This document shows positions 36,565 through 46,625 of a stretch of 64,000 nucleotides of DNA, piece by piece. The position numbers were made by a program, and so were the translations under genes. A model generated the notes under the pieces. That model did no database searches. It saw only the letters and a list, made by a program, of their open reading frames with translations, and was not told where the DNA came from. Every line of letters begins with the position of its first letter. Position 1 is the first letter of the stretch. The stretch comes from Diabrotica undecimpunctata. Lineage: Eukaryota > Arthropoda > Insecta > Coleoptera > Chrysomelidae. The stretch is taken from contig NC_092813.1 of NCBI RefSeq assembly GCF_040954645.1, forward strand, positions 19,412,235 through 19,476,234, written 5' to 3'.

Positions 36565-36630
36565 CTTCCGCAATAGCTGGGTAGCATCAGTAAGCTTTCT
36601 GCAAATTTATTTGTTTTTTTATAGCTTTTT

Positions 36631-36947
36631 GTAACAATATAACTATGAAAACTTTGTTTTCGAAAATTCCACAAAATTTATTATAAAATCTTATCACTAC
36701 AGCTGTTTCGGCACCTTTCTCAAGTGATCTATTCTTGGTATGCATTTACACATTATAGTCTTTAACCAAACAGGTTGAGGAGGGGAGAACTGTTTGTCTC
36801 AAGTTGGTTAAAGACTATAAAGTGTAAATGCATACCAAAAATAGATCACTTGAGAAAGGCACTCTGTCGAAACAGCTGTAGTGATCACACTTTATAATAA
36901 ATTTTGTAGAAGTTTCGAAGATCAGGTTTTCAGTGTTTTATTGTTAC
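36631..36947. mobile_element. 317-bp MITE, near-complete inverted repeat
   Basis: Outer ends GTAACAATA and TATTGTTAC... pair, and the arms (36631-~36765 and ~36805-36947) are reverse complements over most of their length, with the core CTACAGCTGTTTCGGCACCTTT opposite its complement. The loop is about 35 bp. It has no coding capacity. Target duplication not clear. Confidence 0.7.
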
Positions 36948-36989
36948 ATAAAATGAATTTTCATCAAATAACGGTCGAATCCATCAAAT

Positions 36990-37414
36990 ATAGCTTTTTG
37001 CTTATGGCTTTCTGTATTTTAAGGGGAATGTAGGGAATAAGCCACAAAATATATTTAAATGTTTCATTTACTGACGTTTCGATCTCTATAAAGAGACCAT
37101 TTTCAAATATATTAATGATAGATATATTTATTTTTTATAGCTTTTTGCTTGTGGAATTCTGTATTTTTAGGGAGAATTTTAAAAATAAGCCACAATATAT
37201 CTATTTACATGGTTAATTTATTGCTTTTTCGATCTCTATTGCAGAGACCGTTCTTAAAATTAGAAAAAAAAATAAATAATATAAGATTTATATAAATAAT
37301 AATATATAAATATATAATAATAAAAAATAAAATAAATGTAACTATCATGTATATCTTTGAAAACGGTCTTTGGATATAGAGATCGAAACGTCAGTAAAAA
37401 CCTGTAAATAAATT
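36990..37414. repeat. Partial copies of a dispersed repeat in both orientations
   Basis: ATAGCTTTTTGCTT(A/G)TGG recurs at 37003 and 37138, each followed by TTTCGATCTCTAT...GAGACC. A reverse-oriented copy (GAGATCGAAACGTCAGTAAA, 37378) continues past the 6.4 kb transposon at 43801-43825 (TATATTGTGGCC). The CGTTTCGATCTC wording is similar to repeats near Penelope-like elements, but I cannot name the family. Confidence 0.45.
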
Positions 37415-39163
37415 GAAGACATGAGTTGATAAAGGTTCTATGTCCATTTTTTTCAAAAAATGACTTATTTGTATATTTGGTTACCTAAAGTCGTACCTGA
37501 ATAACTCAAGATTCTTAAATTGTTAATAATAAGGATTATTTTAATTTATAAAGGTACTATGTCCTATGACTAAGTACACTTTTTTATTAGATAAAGGTGC
37601 TATGTCCATATTTAAGGACATAGCACCTTTATCCACTAGATAGTGGGAAAGTTTTATTTACATGGTAGGTGCCATGTGACATTTTAAGGTTATGTTTGTT
37701 GTTTATCACATCTTTCAACATGGGTTCGAGAAATAAAAGAATGTTAGAATTAGTAAAAAACAAGAAAATATGTGTTTCAAATAAAGGTAAGTCCGAATAG
37801 AGAATTTTTTGTAGATAGAAACTGTATTTTGTACTTCTCTAGAGGTCAATACCAATGCGGTGATTTTGGAACAGCCAAGCACTAGTGGACTTCAAAAGAA
37901 GGTCAACTCTAAAGCAGGTAAGCATATTAAAAAATTTTTTACTACCTTTATTAATTAATCATCTCTTTTTAATAACAATTTACCCCCTCTGCAATTCAAT
38001 TTTTTATTTAAAAAAATATAGATATAATATACATTACTTGAGTTATTATTACAGACATACCTACCTATGTACATAAATTAAATTTTTATACTATATGGAT
38101 AATTGTACTGATGAAAGTGTTACATCAGACAGCGAATATTCCCCTTCCAGTGAAGAAGATTCAGAAGAGGATTCTGATAACTCAAATATTTCTTATTCGA
38201 CGAGTCTCATAAACAAATATCCGGATGTTGATAGAGTCAAACGTAAAATGTTTTCTGATAACCAAGAAATTAAAAGGGTAAAGCTAAAAAAAGTTAAGAT
38301 TAAGAAATAAAAAGAGAAATTAGAAATAAGTATAAATTTAATAAATAACTAAGATATTTTGAAGGTTCCGACAAACAGCAGGGAAACCCCGGATAGGATT
38401 GACGAAGTGCAGGAGGAAATACCTCTTGAAATACGTATAGAAGACCATAACCAGCAATTCCATGTTACTGCCGATGAAATAAGTAGAAGAGAAATTGTTA
38501 AACCAGTTTTAAAAATAACTAAAAAAAGAGTCCGGAAACCTGATAATTGGAAACGAAATAAAGCTGCAAGGTTAAGACAACAAGGTAAAGAATATATTTC
38601 TCAAAAGACTGGTAAAGTGATGAAAGAAAAAACAATTAAAAGAGATTTACTGTGTAAAGAAAAATGTAGACTAAACTGTACTGAGAAGTCTAGTATTGCA
38701 AGCAGAGAAGAAATTCTAAGAAAATTTTATAAGCTACAAATTCCAAAAATAGATACAAATTCCAAAAATATTTTAATTTTTAAAAGTATTAAGATGCAGG
38801 AAGTTAATCGTCACCGCCCTCGTAAAAATATAAAAACGAAAGCTTACAGCTCTAAATATTTTATTACGTGTGATAAAGAAAATACACTAGTGTGTAAAAA
38901 TGCTTTCTGCTCTTTATACCGAATTGGACGAAAAAAAGTCTTTAAAGCTCAAAATGACTTAAAATCTGGCCAGGTAATGCCCTCACCACATAAGCAAGGG
39001 CATCACAAAAATCCAAAAAAAATATCCGATGAAGTAATAAACTGCATTGAAAATCATATCAAGCAGTTTCCTTCAGTAGAATCACATTATTCTAGGACTA
39101 AAAACACACATAAAAAATACCTTTCCCCTTTACTCAATATTAACCGACTTCATCAACTGTATA

Positions 39164-41186
39164 CAGGGTGAGTCATAACTATTGGTACATAGACTAAGGA
39201 CAGGTTATTTGGACCAAAATATGGCTATTGGGCCCAATATGCCTTAATAAAATGTTGCTGAGAAAAAAGATACAGGGTGTTAAAGTTAATTTTTGTTTTT
39301 CGTTTTTTGCTAATAGTTTCCCTGTATATTTATAAATTGCTATCAAAATTGGCACAGAGGCATAATCTTAGACAAGAAATAGTATTTTATTTACAATTCC
39401 ACTATCAAATACCAAACTAATAAACAAAGTTGCAACTAACGTAAGGTTTCCGTTTTGACGATAAATCAAAATTAAACACACTGTAACTTAAAAGAACTCA
39501 CAAAAACTCAAACTATATGTTCTACATGGTCTCCTCCGATTTATATGCCTTTTCTTATTCCTTTTATAAAGGATTTTCGGACGTTAAAAAAAATATTATT
39601 CTGTCCCCTTATAAGATTAGCTGCATTTTGAATGTATCTCCAAAGTTCGTCTCGTGTATTAATTTCATTGGCATAAACTAAGGACTTCATACGTCCCCAA
39701 AAATAAAAATCTAGCGGGTTGTACTCAGGACTTCTTGGTGGCTATTGAAAATCACTGCCTCTGCCAATCCATCGTTGAGAAAATACGTCATTAAGAGGAT
39801 TTCTAACAGCTAATGAAACATGAGGTGGCGCTCCATCCTGCATAAACCACATTTTTCTTCTTACGTCTAGTAACAGATCATCTAAAATATCACTAAGAGT
39901 ATTTTCCAAAAAGAATAAATAAGAATCTCCATTTAAATTCAGAGGAAGAACATAAGGCCCTAGTAGTTGGTCGCCTATAATGCCACACCAAATATTCAAT
40001 TTAAACTCATGCTGAAAATGTCTAGCTTTAATAGCATGCGGGTTTTCTTCTTCCCAATAATGACTATTTCGCCAATTAAAAACCCCTCTTCTGGTAAAAG
40101 TTGCTTCGTCGGTGAACATAATATTCTTAATAAAGTGTCTGTCATTACGATGTTTATTCAGAATACGTTGGCAAAACTGTAACCATCGTGGAAGATCTGT
40201 TGGAAGTAAATTTTGAACAGGAGTGAAGTGATAAGGATGGAGGTTCTCTTTTTTTAGAATTCTAACAATAGACGACTGACTTACTCCCGTTGCTGCTGAT
40301 AGATGTCGTGAACTTAGTTCAGGATTTTCATCTACTCGAACCAAAAGTTCATCTTCTTGATTAGGTGTGATTTGTTTCGGTCGACCACCTTGATTTTTAG
40401 TGTAAAATGACCCAGTTTCACCTAAACTACGATATAATCTTGCAAAAGTTTTGTGATTTGGTTGCCTTCTGTTTGCGTATAACATTTCATACTTTCTGGT
40501 TGCCGAGCGACCGCAAAAATTTTCTTGCGCGTATACGCAAATCATATCTCGCATTTCTTCATTAGTAAAATGATTGTGACGAGGCATTTCAATCAAAAAA
40601 AGTAATGATTACTTTTAAAAAATGCAACATTACTCTACACTGTCACATCCAAAATAATTTACTCTGAACAAATGACATTTACCAACAACAATTATCTGAC
40701 AGTCCAAAGCATACTTTTCATAAATGAAATAATATTTGAAATCCTTTTTTAAGACTCTAAGCCGTTCGACTGCGTTTTTATCGAAAACGGTTAAAATTAT
40801 CATGTTTAAACAAGAGTACCAATTTTATGTAAAAATGATGTTTACGTCCTATTTTCTAATAAAAATTACTAAAAAGTTTCATCAGAAAAAGTTTAGACTC
40901 AATTTGATCATTAGGTATGATCCACGTGGCGCCCTCTATGACAAAACGTAAAATTGTAAATAAAATACTATTTCTTGTCTAAGATTATGCTTCTGTGCTA
41001 ATTTTGATAGCAATTTATAAATATACAGGGAAACTATTAGCAAAAAACGAAAAACAAAAATTAACTTTAACACCCTGTATCTTTTTTCTCAGCAACATTT
41101 TATTAAGGCATATTTGGCCCAATAGCCATATTTTGGTGCAAATAACCTGTCCTTAGTCTATGTCCCAATAGTTATGACTCACCCTG
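39164..41186 (-). mobile_element. DD41D Tc1/mariner transposon, nearly intact
   Basis: Flanked by TA (39162-39163, 41187-41188). Terminal inverted repeats are ~240 bp (39164-~39403 and ~40950-41186), beginning CAGGGTGAGTCATAACTATT and differing at about five positions, so it is young. It encodes one transposase on the minus strand. It sits inside the transposase gene of the 6.4 kb element, whose reading is restored when the element and one TA are removed. Confidence 0.92.
39541..40596 (-). CDS. DD41D mariner transposase, one in-frame stop
   Basis: Cut-and-paste transposase. The start at 40596 gives MIEMPRHNHFTNEEMRDMI; the Met at 40587 is an alternative. Residues ~1-120 hold two helix-turn-helix regions (GRPKQI hook between them). 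Catalytic Asp 1 is in IMFTDEATFTR and Asp 2 in MWFMQDGAPPH. Asp 3 is in SPEYNPLDFYFWG, 41 residues after Asp 2 (DD41D). The frame to the natural TAA at 39541-39543 is 351 codons with a single TAG at 39742-39744, where the family has Trp (one base from TGG). No frameshifts. This is the best-kept transposase gene here. Confidence 0.85.
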
Positions 41187-41188
41187 TA

Positions 41189-41284
41189 TAGAGGATTGTC
41201 AAACAAAAAAGCTCCAAACTAAATATTTCGTAAAGGCCTCTTTTTACAGACATATATTTGAAACAAGGTTTAACTTATCTTTTC
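41189..41284 (+). pseudogene. Continuation of the 6.4 kb element's transposase after the mariner
   Basis: In frame with 38359-39161 across the TA duplication: EDCQTKKLQTKYFVKASFYR and HIFETRFNLSFH. It ends at the (CAT)n tail of the LINE. Confidence 0.6.
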
Positions 41285-43185
41285 ATCATCATCACTGGCT
41301 CGACAACCCTTTTTGGGTCTTGGCCTGTTCTAGGATTCTTCTCCATTCCGATCTGTTTCGTGCTTTTTTTCTCCAGTTTTTTATTTTTAAGGTTGTTATA
41401 TCATTTTCTATTTGTTCTAAGTATCTCAGTTTCGGTCTTCCTCTTGTTCTTTTTCCTACTGGCATCTGTTTGAATATTTTGTTTGGTATTTCGCCTTCTT
41501 TCATTCTTTCTACATGTCCTATCCAACGAAGCCGTCCTATTTTGATGAATGTTATAATATCCGGATCCTGGTGTATTTTGTATAATTCAGAGTTGTATCG
41601 TCTTCGCCATATTCCGTTTTCTTTTGTGCCCTTATATATGTGTCGCAAGATTTTTCTTTCGAAGGTGGCTACCAACGTTTCCTCTCTTTTAGTAAGTGTC
41701 CAGGTTTCTGAGCCATATGTGAGTACCGGTCTTATTAGGGTTTTATATATTTGGCATTTTGTCTTTCTTGCGACGTTATCTGATCTTAGGTGTCTAATTA
41801 AGCCATGGTAACATTTATTTGCAATAAATATTCGCCTCTTCACTTTCTCCGTAACGTTATTATCAGACGTGACTAGGGATCCCAAGTATATAAAGTTTTT
41901 TACCTCCTCTATGTTGTGTTCTCCTATTGTTATATTTTGTGGCTGCCTTATTTCTGCGTTTTTTCTTACCTGCATATATTTTGTTTTGGTCTGATTGATT
42001 TTAAGACCACTATTTTGTGCAGCTCGTTCTATTTGGTTGTATGCCTCTATCATTTCTCTTCTTGATCTTGCGATTATGTCAACATAATCTGCAAATGCTA
42101 GTATTTGCACGCTTTTATTAATGATTGTTCCTCGTGTATTGACTGTTGTGTCCCTCAGTATTTTCTCGAGCACGATGTTGAACAAGATGCATGATAGAGC
42201 GTCTCCCTGGCGTAGTCCCTTTTTCACATCTATTGTTTCCGTTAATTCATTTTGTATCCGGGTTCTACTTTCTACTTTTAGAGATTATTTTATCAGTTCT
42301 ATTAGTTGTGTTGGTATATTAAATTCTTTCATTGCTTTTATTAAGAATTCTCGGTTTATATTGTCATATGCGCTTTCAAAGTATATGAAGAGATGATGGG
42401 TGTCGATGTTATATTCACTTGTTTTTTCGAGGATCTGTCGCAGAACAAATATCTGGTCTATTGTTGACTTCTGTCTACAGAAGCCACTTTGGTATTTGCC
42501 AACTATTTTTTCAGCGTGTGGTCTAAGTCTTTCATAAATGACATTGGACATTATTTTGTATGCTGCATTCAGCAGCGTGATTCCACGGTAGTTTCCACAT
42601 TCTAACTGATTTCCTTTTTTATGTAGTGGTACAATAATACCGCTATTCCACTCCGTTGGTAGCTGTTTATTCGACCATATCTTTGTTATCAATTCATGTA
42701 TTGTTTTTTGTAGTGCGTCTCCTCCTTCCTTTAGTAACTCCGATGCTATTTGATCCGATCCCGGTGCTTTATTGTTCTTTAATTTTTCTACTGCTGCTCT
42801 AATCTCGGCTATTGTTGGTGGAGTCTTTTCTCTGTTGTCTGCTTGGTCTAATGGTATGTCAGGGGTCGTCTCTCTCCGATCTCCTTCAAACTTTTCCGTA
42901 AAATGTTCTGTCCATCTACTTAGTATCTCTTGCTGTTCTGTCAATATATTACCTTCCTTATCTCTACACATCGTTGTTATCGGTTTGAAGTCTTTTCTGC
43001 TTTTGTTTAGTCTCTGATAAAATTTTCTTGTCTCTGTTGATTTACTTAGTTCTTGTAGTTCTTGAAGTTCTTTGTTCATATATTCTCTCTTTTTTCTTCG
43101 GTGAGTTTTCTTTTCTTTTTTGCGTAGTCGTTTATATTCTTCCTCTGCTTGTCGGGTTCTGTGCCCCTGTTGCATCAGTAAATAT
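41285..43185 (-). mobile_element. 5'-truncated LINE in the 6.4 kb transposon
   Basis: The (TGA)n tail is at the low-coordinate end (CATCATCATCACTGG, 41285), giving minus orientation. The body carries the RT and C-terminal domain and begins within the segment before the RT. It replaces the middle of the host transposase gene, so insertion was accompanied or followed by deletion. Confidence 0.8.
41292..43175 (-). pseudogene. LINE reverse transcriptase with two catalytic Asp-to-Tyr changes and one stop
   Basis: A single frame runs from 43175 to 41292, broken only by a TAA at 42285-42287. Segments: KNNKAPGSDQIASELLKEGG, YRGITLLNAAYKIMSNVIYE and GKYQSGFCRQKSTIDQIFVL. Motif A reads HLFIYFESAYD, where the first Asp (FIDF) is Tyr. 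Motif B is GLRQGDALSCILFN. Motif C is LAFADYVDII, with the second Asp of ADD changed to Tyr. The C-terminal region has GRLRWIGHVERM and TRGRPKLRYLEQIENDI. Both Tyr changes are G-to-T in the coding strand. Elements of this kind are RTE-like by tail and layout, but I leave the clade open. Confidence 0.82.
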
Positions 43186-43189
43186 GCTC

Positions 43190-43384
43190 TGTTTACTACA
43201 ACTGATAGTACAAAGTAATCAAGTTGTTTTACAAAAGTTACCTAAATGCGGTGGTTTGACTTCTGAAAAAATTTCAAATCTACAAGATCAACTTACGTTT
43301 ATTCCAGCAGAGTATAAATGGTATTATGATATTGTTTTGGAAGAATGTTTGAAAAACCCTAAGAAAAAAAGTAATTCACGTTAA
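43190..43384 (+). pseudogene. C-terminal exon of the 6.4 kb element's transposase
   Basis: LQKLPKCGGLTSEKISNLQD and QLTFIPAEYKWYYDIVLEEC end at TAA 43382-43384, followed by an AATAAA at about 43455. The pattern LP...(S)..K...L..L...IP..Y...Y matches the C-terminus at 11.6-11.74 kb. Confidence 0.55.
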
Positions 43385-43800
43385 ATTTAAATGTTTCTGT
43401 GTCTTTGTTTATAAATTTTTAATGTATCTTACTTTGCTTTTGTTAATCTGCAAATAAAATTTAATTTCCAGATTATTTAATAGTTTTTTTTATTATTATT
43501 TTTTTAAATTTAAATACAACATAGGTGACATAACACCTTTCTCTACTCAAGCTTATACCAACATCTGCATAAAATGTTGGTTGATTAAGGTGCTATGTCC
43601 ATTAAAATTAAAATTACTAAAAAAGTTTAAATTCTAGAAAAAAAAATATTATATAAAAAAGTACAAAACGATTCTAATCTAATAAGATATTGGTAATTAA
43701 AATTTATTAAAAAAAATATATAAGTGAAAACGCGTTTCCTTCAATTACTCAATATCTGAAAAAGTGGACATGGCACCTTTATCATCTCAAGTCTTCAATT

Positions 43801-44756
43801 TATATTGTGGCCTATTTCGAACAAATAATATTTAAAAAATATAATATAATTAACGTTGAAATAAAAGTGAGTGTACTCCACTGGATTTTCATACATCTTT
43901 CTTCACTTTTCTGTCATCAAACGATGAAATCACTCTCTCAAATAGTGGAATTATAGTATAGAGTTGTATAAATGCCATTCTTAAAGAAAAGTAATTAACT
44001 TTCTCCTAGTTCCTCCTCCTTGTTTTATTTCCAGTAGAAATTTAACATTTGTAGCTATGGCATCAGTATTGGTTTTCTAAAGGCGAATCGATCTATAAAA
44101 AAAATTCAGTTGTTGACCTAGCCTTTAACAGAAAATTATGAATAGTATTTAAATCCCTTTTCTTGGTATGCTTTCGCTCAAAAAAACTTAATTCTTAATT
44201 TAACTTTTAGAATTAATTCTAACATTATTAATTCTTCTTTTCTTTCTAATGGTAAATACCAGGCCTGTAGAGAAGAAGAGACTAAATTTAATGTCCATTG
44301 ATATATAAACTACAATTACAAGTCTTCTAAGAATTGTGTTTTTGTACAAAAATTAATCAGAAAAATCCTAACTATTTACGTTCAAAACATGCTTAACAAA
44401 TCCAATAACCTTAGTTTTTGAACTTGCCAAGCAGCGTTTGCCTCCGTTACTATGTCGATGGAGTTATTGTATAATCATTCTGACAATCTTTCTAGAGTTG
44501 TTTAAATTATATTATTGAACGCCCTTTTTAAATAAAATAATTGAGCTTCTCCTAGTTCCTCCTTGTCTCATTTCCAATAGAAATTTAAAATTTGCAACTG
44601 TGGCCCCAGTATTGGTTTACTACAGGCGTATCGATCTGTAAAAAAAATCTGACTTATAACAAAAAATTATTACAAATTCTTACCCTATTCGCAACATCGA
44701 TTTTCTTAGTATTCTTGCTTCCGATAAAAAAAATATACAGAATTGTTTCTTCTTTT
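43801..44756. other. Gene-free interval with an imperfect duplication
   Basis: 43801-43825 belongs to the dispersed repeat interrupted by the 6.4 kb element. A ~140-bp block at about 43997-44145 (CTCCTAGTTCCTCC..., CAGTATTGGTTT, CGATCTATAAAAAA) recurs at about 44544-44685. Nothing else recognised. Confidence 0.5.
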
Positions 44757-46486
44757 CTTCTGGAAGAACTCAGCAACAAACATGACACCTCAAACTTACA
44801 TAAAAAAATGAAAGAACTTACAGGCAACACCAGAGAAAGAAGAACACTCATAACAAGAGATAATAATGGAGAAATACTTACTAAAGAGAGCAAAATAAAG
44901 GAAGTATGGGAACAATATATAATCCATCTGTTCCATGACGAGAGAGAAAATGAACAAGATATAGGTGAAGAAAAACAATACCTACAAATTTTACCCTCAG
45001 AAGTAAAGAATGCCCTACAGAATGCAAAACAAGGAAGAGCATCGGGTCCTGATCAAATTCCAGTTGAACTGTTAAAAGCCTTAGATGACGGTAATATAAA
45101 GAGACTTACCCGAATTCTCAACCACATATATGTAGAGGGCAACATCCCGGAAGAATGGCTTAAATCGATATTTTTACCTCTACCAAAAAACAACAATCCC
45201 AAAATCATGTAATGACTATAGATTGATAAGCCTAATGTGGTGCCACCCTTTAAAGACTCTCTTGAAAATTGTTCAAAACCGAATTTATAAGAAATGTGAG
45301 GAGCAGATAGATGAAACTCAGTTTGGCTTCAGAGGAGGCATGGGTACAAGAGAAGCATTATTTGCGTTGACGGTACTCTTGCAGAAATATCGGGAATATA
45401 ACAAGAGTGCATATGTATGCTTCATAGACTTTAGGAAGGCCTTTGACCGAGTGCAGCATATGAAGTTAATAGATGAATTAAAAAACATCAATTTAGACAA
45501 AAAAGACATTGAGTTTATTAAGGCTATATACTGGAACCAGAAAGCAGTAGTAAAGGTGAACGATATAGAAACAAATAACATACCGATTGCGAGAGGGGTT
45601 AGGCAAGGATGCGTCTTGCCTCCGACGCTTTTCAACGTGTACTCACAGGTCCTATTCAGAAAAGCCTTATGGGAAAGAAAAGAGGGAATAAGAATTGGTG
45701 GAGAAATCATAAACACCATGAGATTTGCAGATGACACGGTAATTATGGCTGAGAGTATAGAAGAACTACAGACTTTACTAGATGCAATAAATAGTGAATG
45801 CATTCAAATGGGACTTGACATCAACACAGATAAGACCAAATTTATGATAGTATCAAGGAGTCCAATAAATAATGAACAACTAACTCTTGGTGGACAGCAA
45901 ATAGAGAGAGTGACAAAATATAAATATCTGGGAGCTTACATCAACACAGAATTAGATCCAGACCAAGAGATCCGGGTACGAATAGAAATGGCAAGGGCAG
46001 CCTTCTTAAAATTCAAACAATTGTTCTGTGACAAAAATCTGAATACTGCGCTGAGACTGAGGTTTGTTGAACGTTACGTCTGGTCGCAACTATTGTACGG
46101 GGTAGAAACATGGACACTAAAAGCGCAAATAGTTAAAAAGATTGAAGCCTTTGAACTTTGGATATACCGGAGAATGTTGAGAATCCCATGGACTGCCAGG
46201 GTCACCAATGAGGAAGTGCTGAGAAGAATTGGTCGAGACAAAAAATTGTTGAGAACGATAAAAGTACGCAAGACTGCATACCTTGGACACATACTAAGAA
46301 ATAATAAATATAGTCTTCTGCAGGTCATCATGCAGGGTAGAGTCGATGGCAAAAGGGAATAGGTAGAAAGAGGAAGTTATGGCTGCGAAATATTCGAGAC
46401 TGGACAAACATGACTGTAGACGAATTATTCCAACTTGCAAAAGACATAGAAGCTTTTAAAAATGTGGTCGCCAACCTCCGTTAATG
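44757..46486 (+). pseudogene. RTE reverse transcriptase (element D), two frameshifts
   Basis: 44757-45212 is open to a frameshift near 45205 (...PLPKNNNPK). 45223-46362 is open: FGFRGGMGTREALFALTVLL, YVCFIDFRKAFDRVQH (motif A), RGVRQGCVLPPTLFNVY (motif B, Pro for Ser) and MRFADDTVIMAE (motif C). Then YKYLGAYINTELDPDQEIR and LWIYRRMLRIPWTARVTNEE. A second shift near 46355 reaches the RRKLWLRNIRDWTNMTVDEL ending and stop TAA at 46484-46486. Catalytic Asp residues are kept. Confidence 0.85.
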
Positions 46487-46512
46487 GGGACGGCATAGGA
46501 AGAAGAAGAAGT
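44757..46512 (+). mobile_element. RTE-clade LINE, element D, 5'-truncated
   Basis: Starts at about LEELSNKHDTSNLHKKMKEL, within the segment between endonuclease and RT, and ends in GAAGAAGAAGAAG (46500-46512). The upstream frame from 44592 is flanking sequence read through. Confidence 0.83.
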
Positions 46513-46625
46513 TTCTTCTTTTAAGATGATGTCTTCTAGTGATGCTGTCGACCACATTAACTCATCTTATCCTATTCATAGCAGCTCGAATTAGATCAGA
46601 TGACGTTAGACGAGTCCATTTTCTA
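46513..46625 (-). pseudogene. RTE 3'-end scrap, tail-to-tail with element D
   Basis: Minus reading WTRLTSSDLIRAAMNRIR and VNVVDSITRRHHLKRR matches the C-terminus of the same RTE subfamily found in the tandem array. Its tail abuts the (GAA)n tail of element D. Confidence 0.6.

Larger units (their letters stand above)
37720..43384 (+). pseudogene. Transposase gene of the 6.4 kb element, split and missing its core
   Basis: Exon 1 37720-37786 (MGSRNKRMLELVKNKKI) ends AAAG|GTAAGT. Exon 2 37843-37917 starts after CTCTAG, stays in frame (NAVILEQPSTSGLQKK) and ends CAG|GTAAGC. An acidic exon (38095-38310) and a basic one (38359-39161) follow: RVRKPDNWKRNKAARLRQQG, CKEKCRLNCTEKSS, and SHYSRTKNTHKKYLSPLLNI. 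The mariner splits the reading, which resumes at 41189 (EDCQTKKLQTKYFVKASFYR, RFNLSFH). A C-terminal piece is 43200-43384. The region that would hold catalytic residues is absent, replaced by the LINE. The family is widespread in insect genomes; I do not name the superfamily. Confidence 0.6.
37415..43796 (+). mobile_element. 6.4 kb DNA transposon of an unassigned family, nested by mariner and LINE
   Basis: Inverted ends GAAGAC(A/T)TGAG(T/A)TGATAAAGGT (left at 37415, right complement ending 43796) are flanked by AATT on both sides (37411-37414, 43797-43800), a 4-bp duplication. Subterminal copies of AAAGGTGCTATGTCC or its complement lie at about 37431, 37550, 37603, 37615, 43588 and 43766. Subtracting the mariner (2.0 kb) and LINE (~1.9 kb) leaves ~2.45 kb with a spliced transposase-like gene whose middle is gone. 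Confidence 0.78.
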
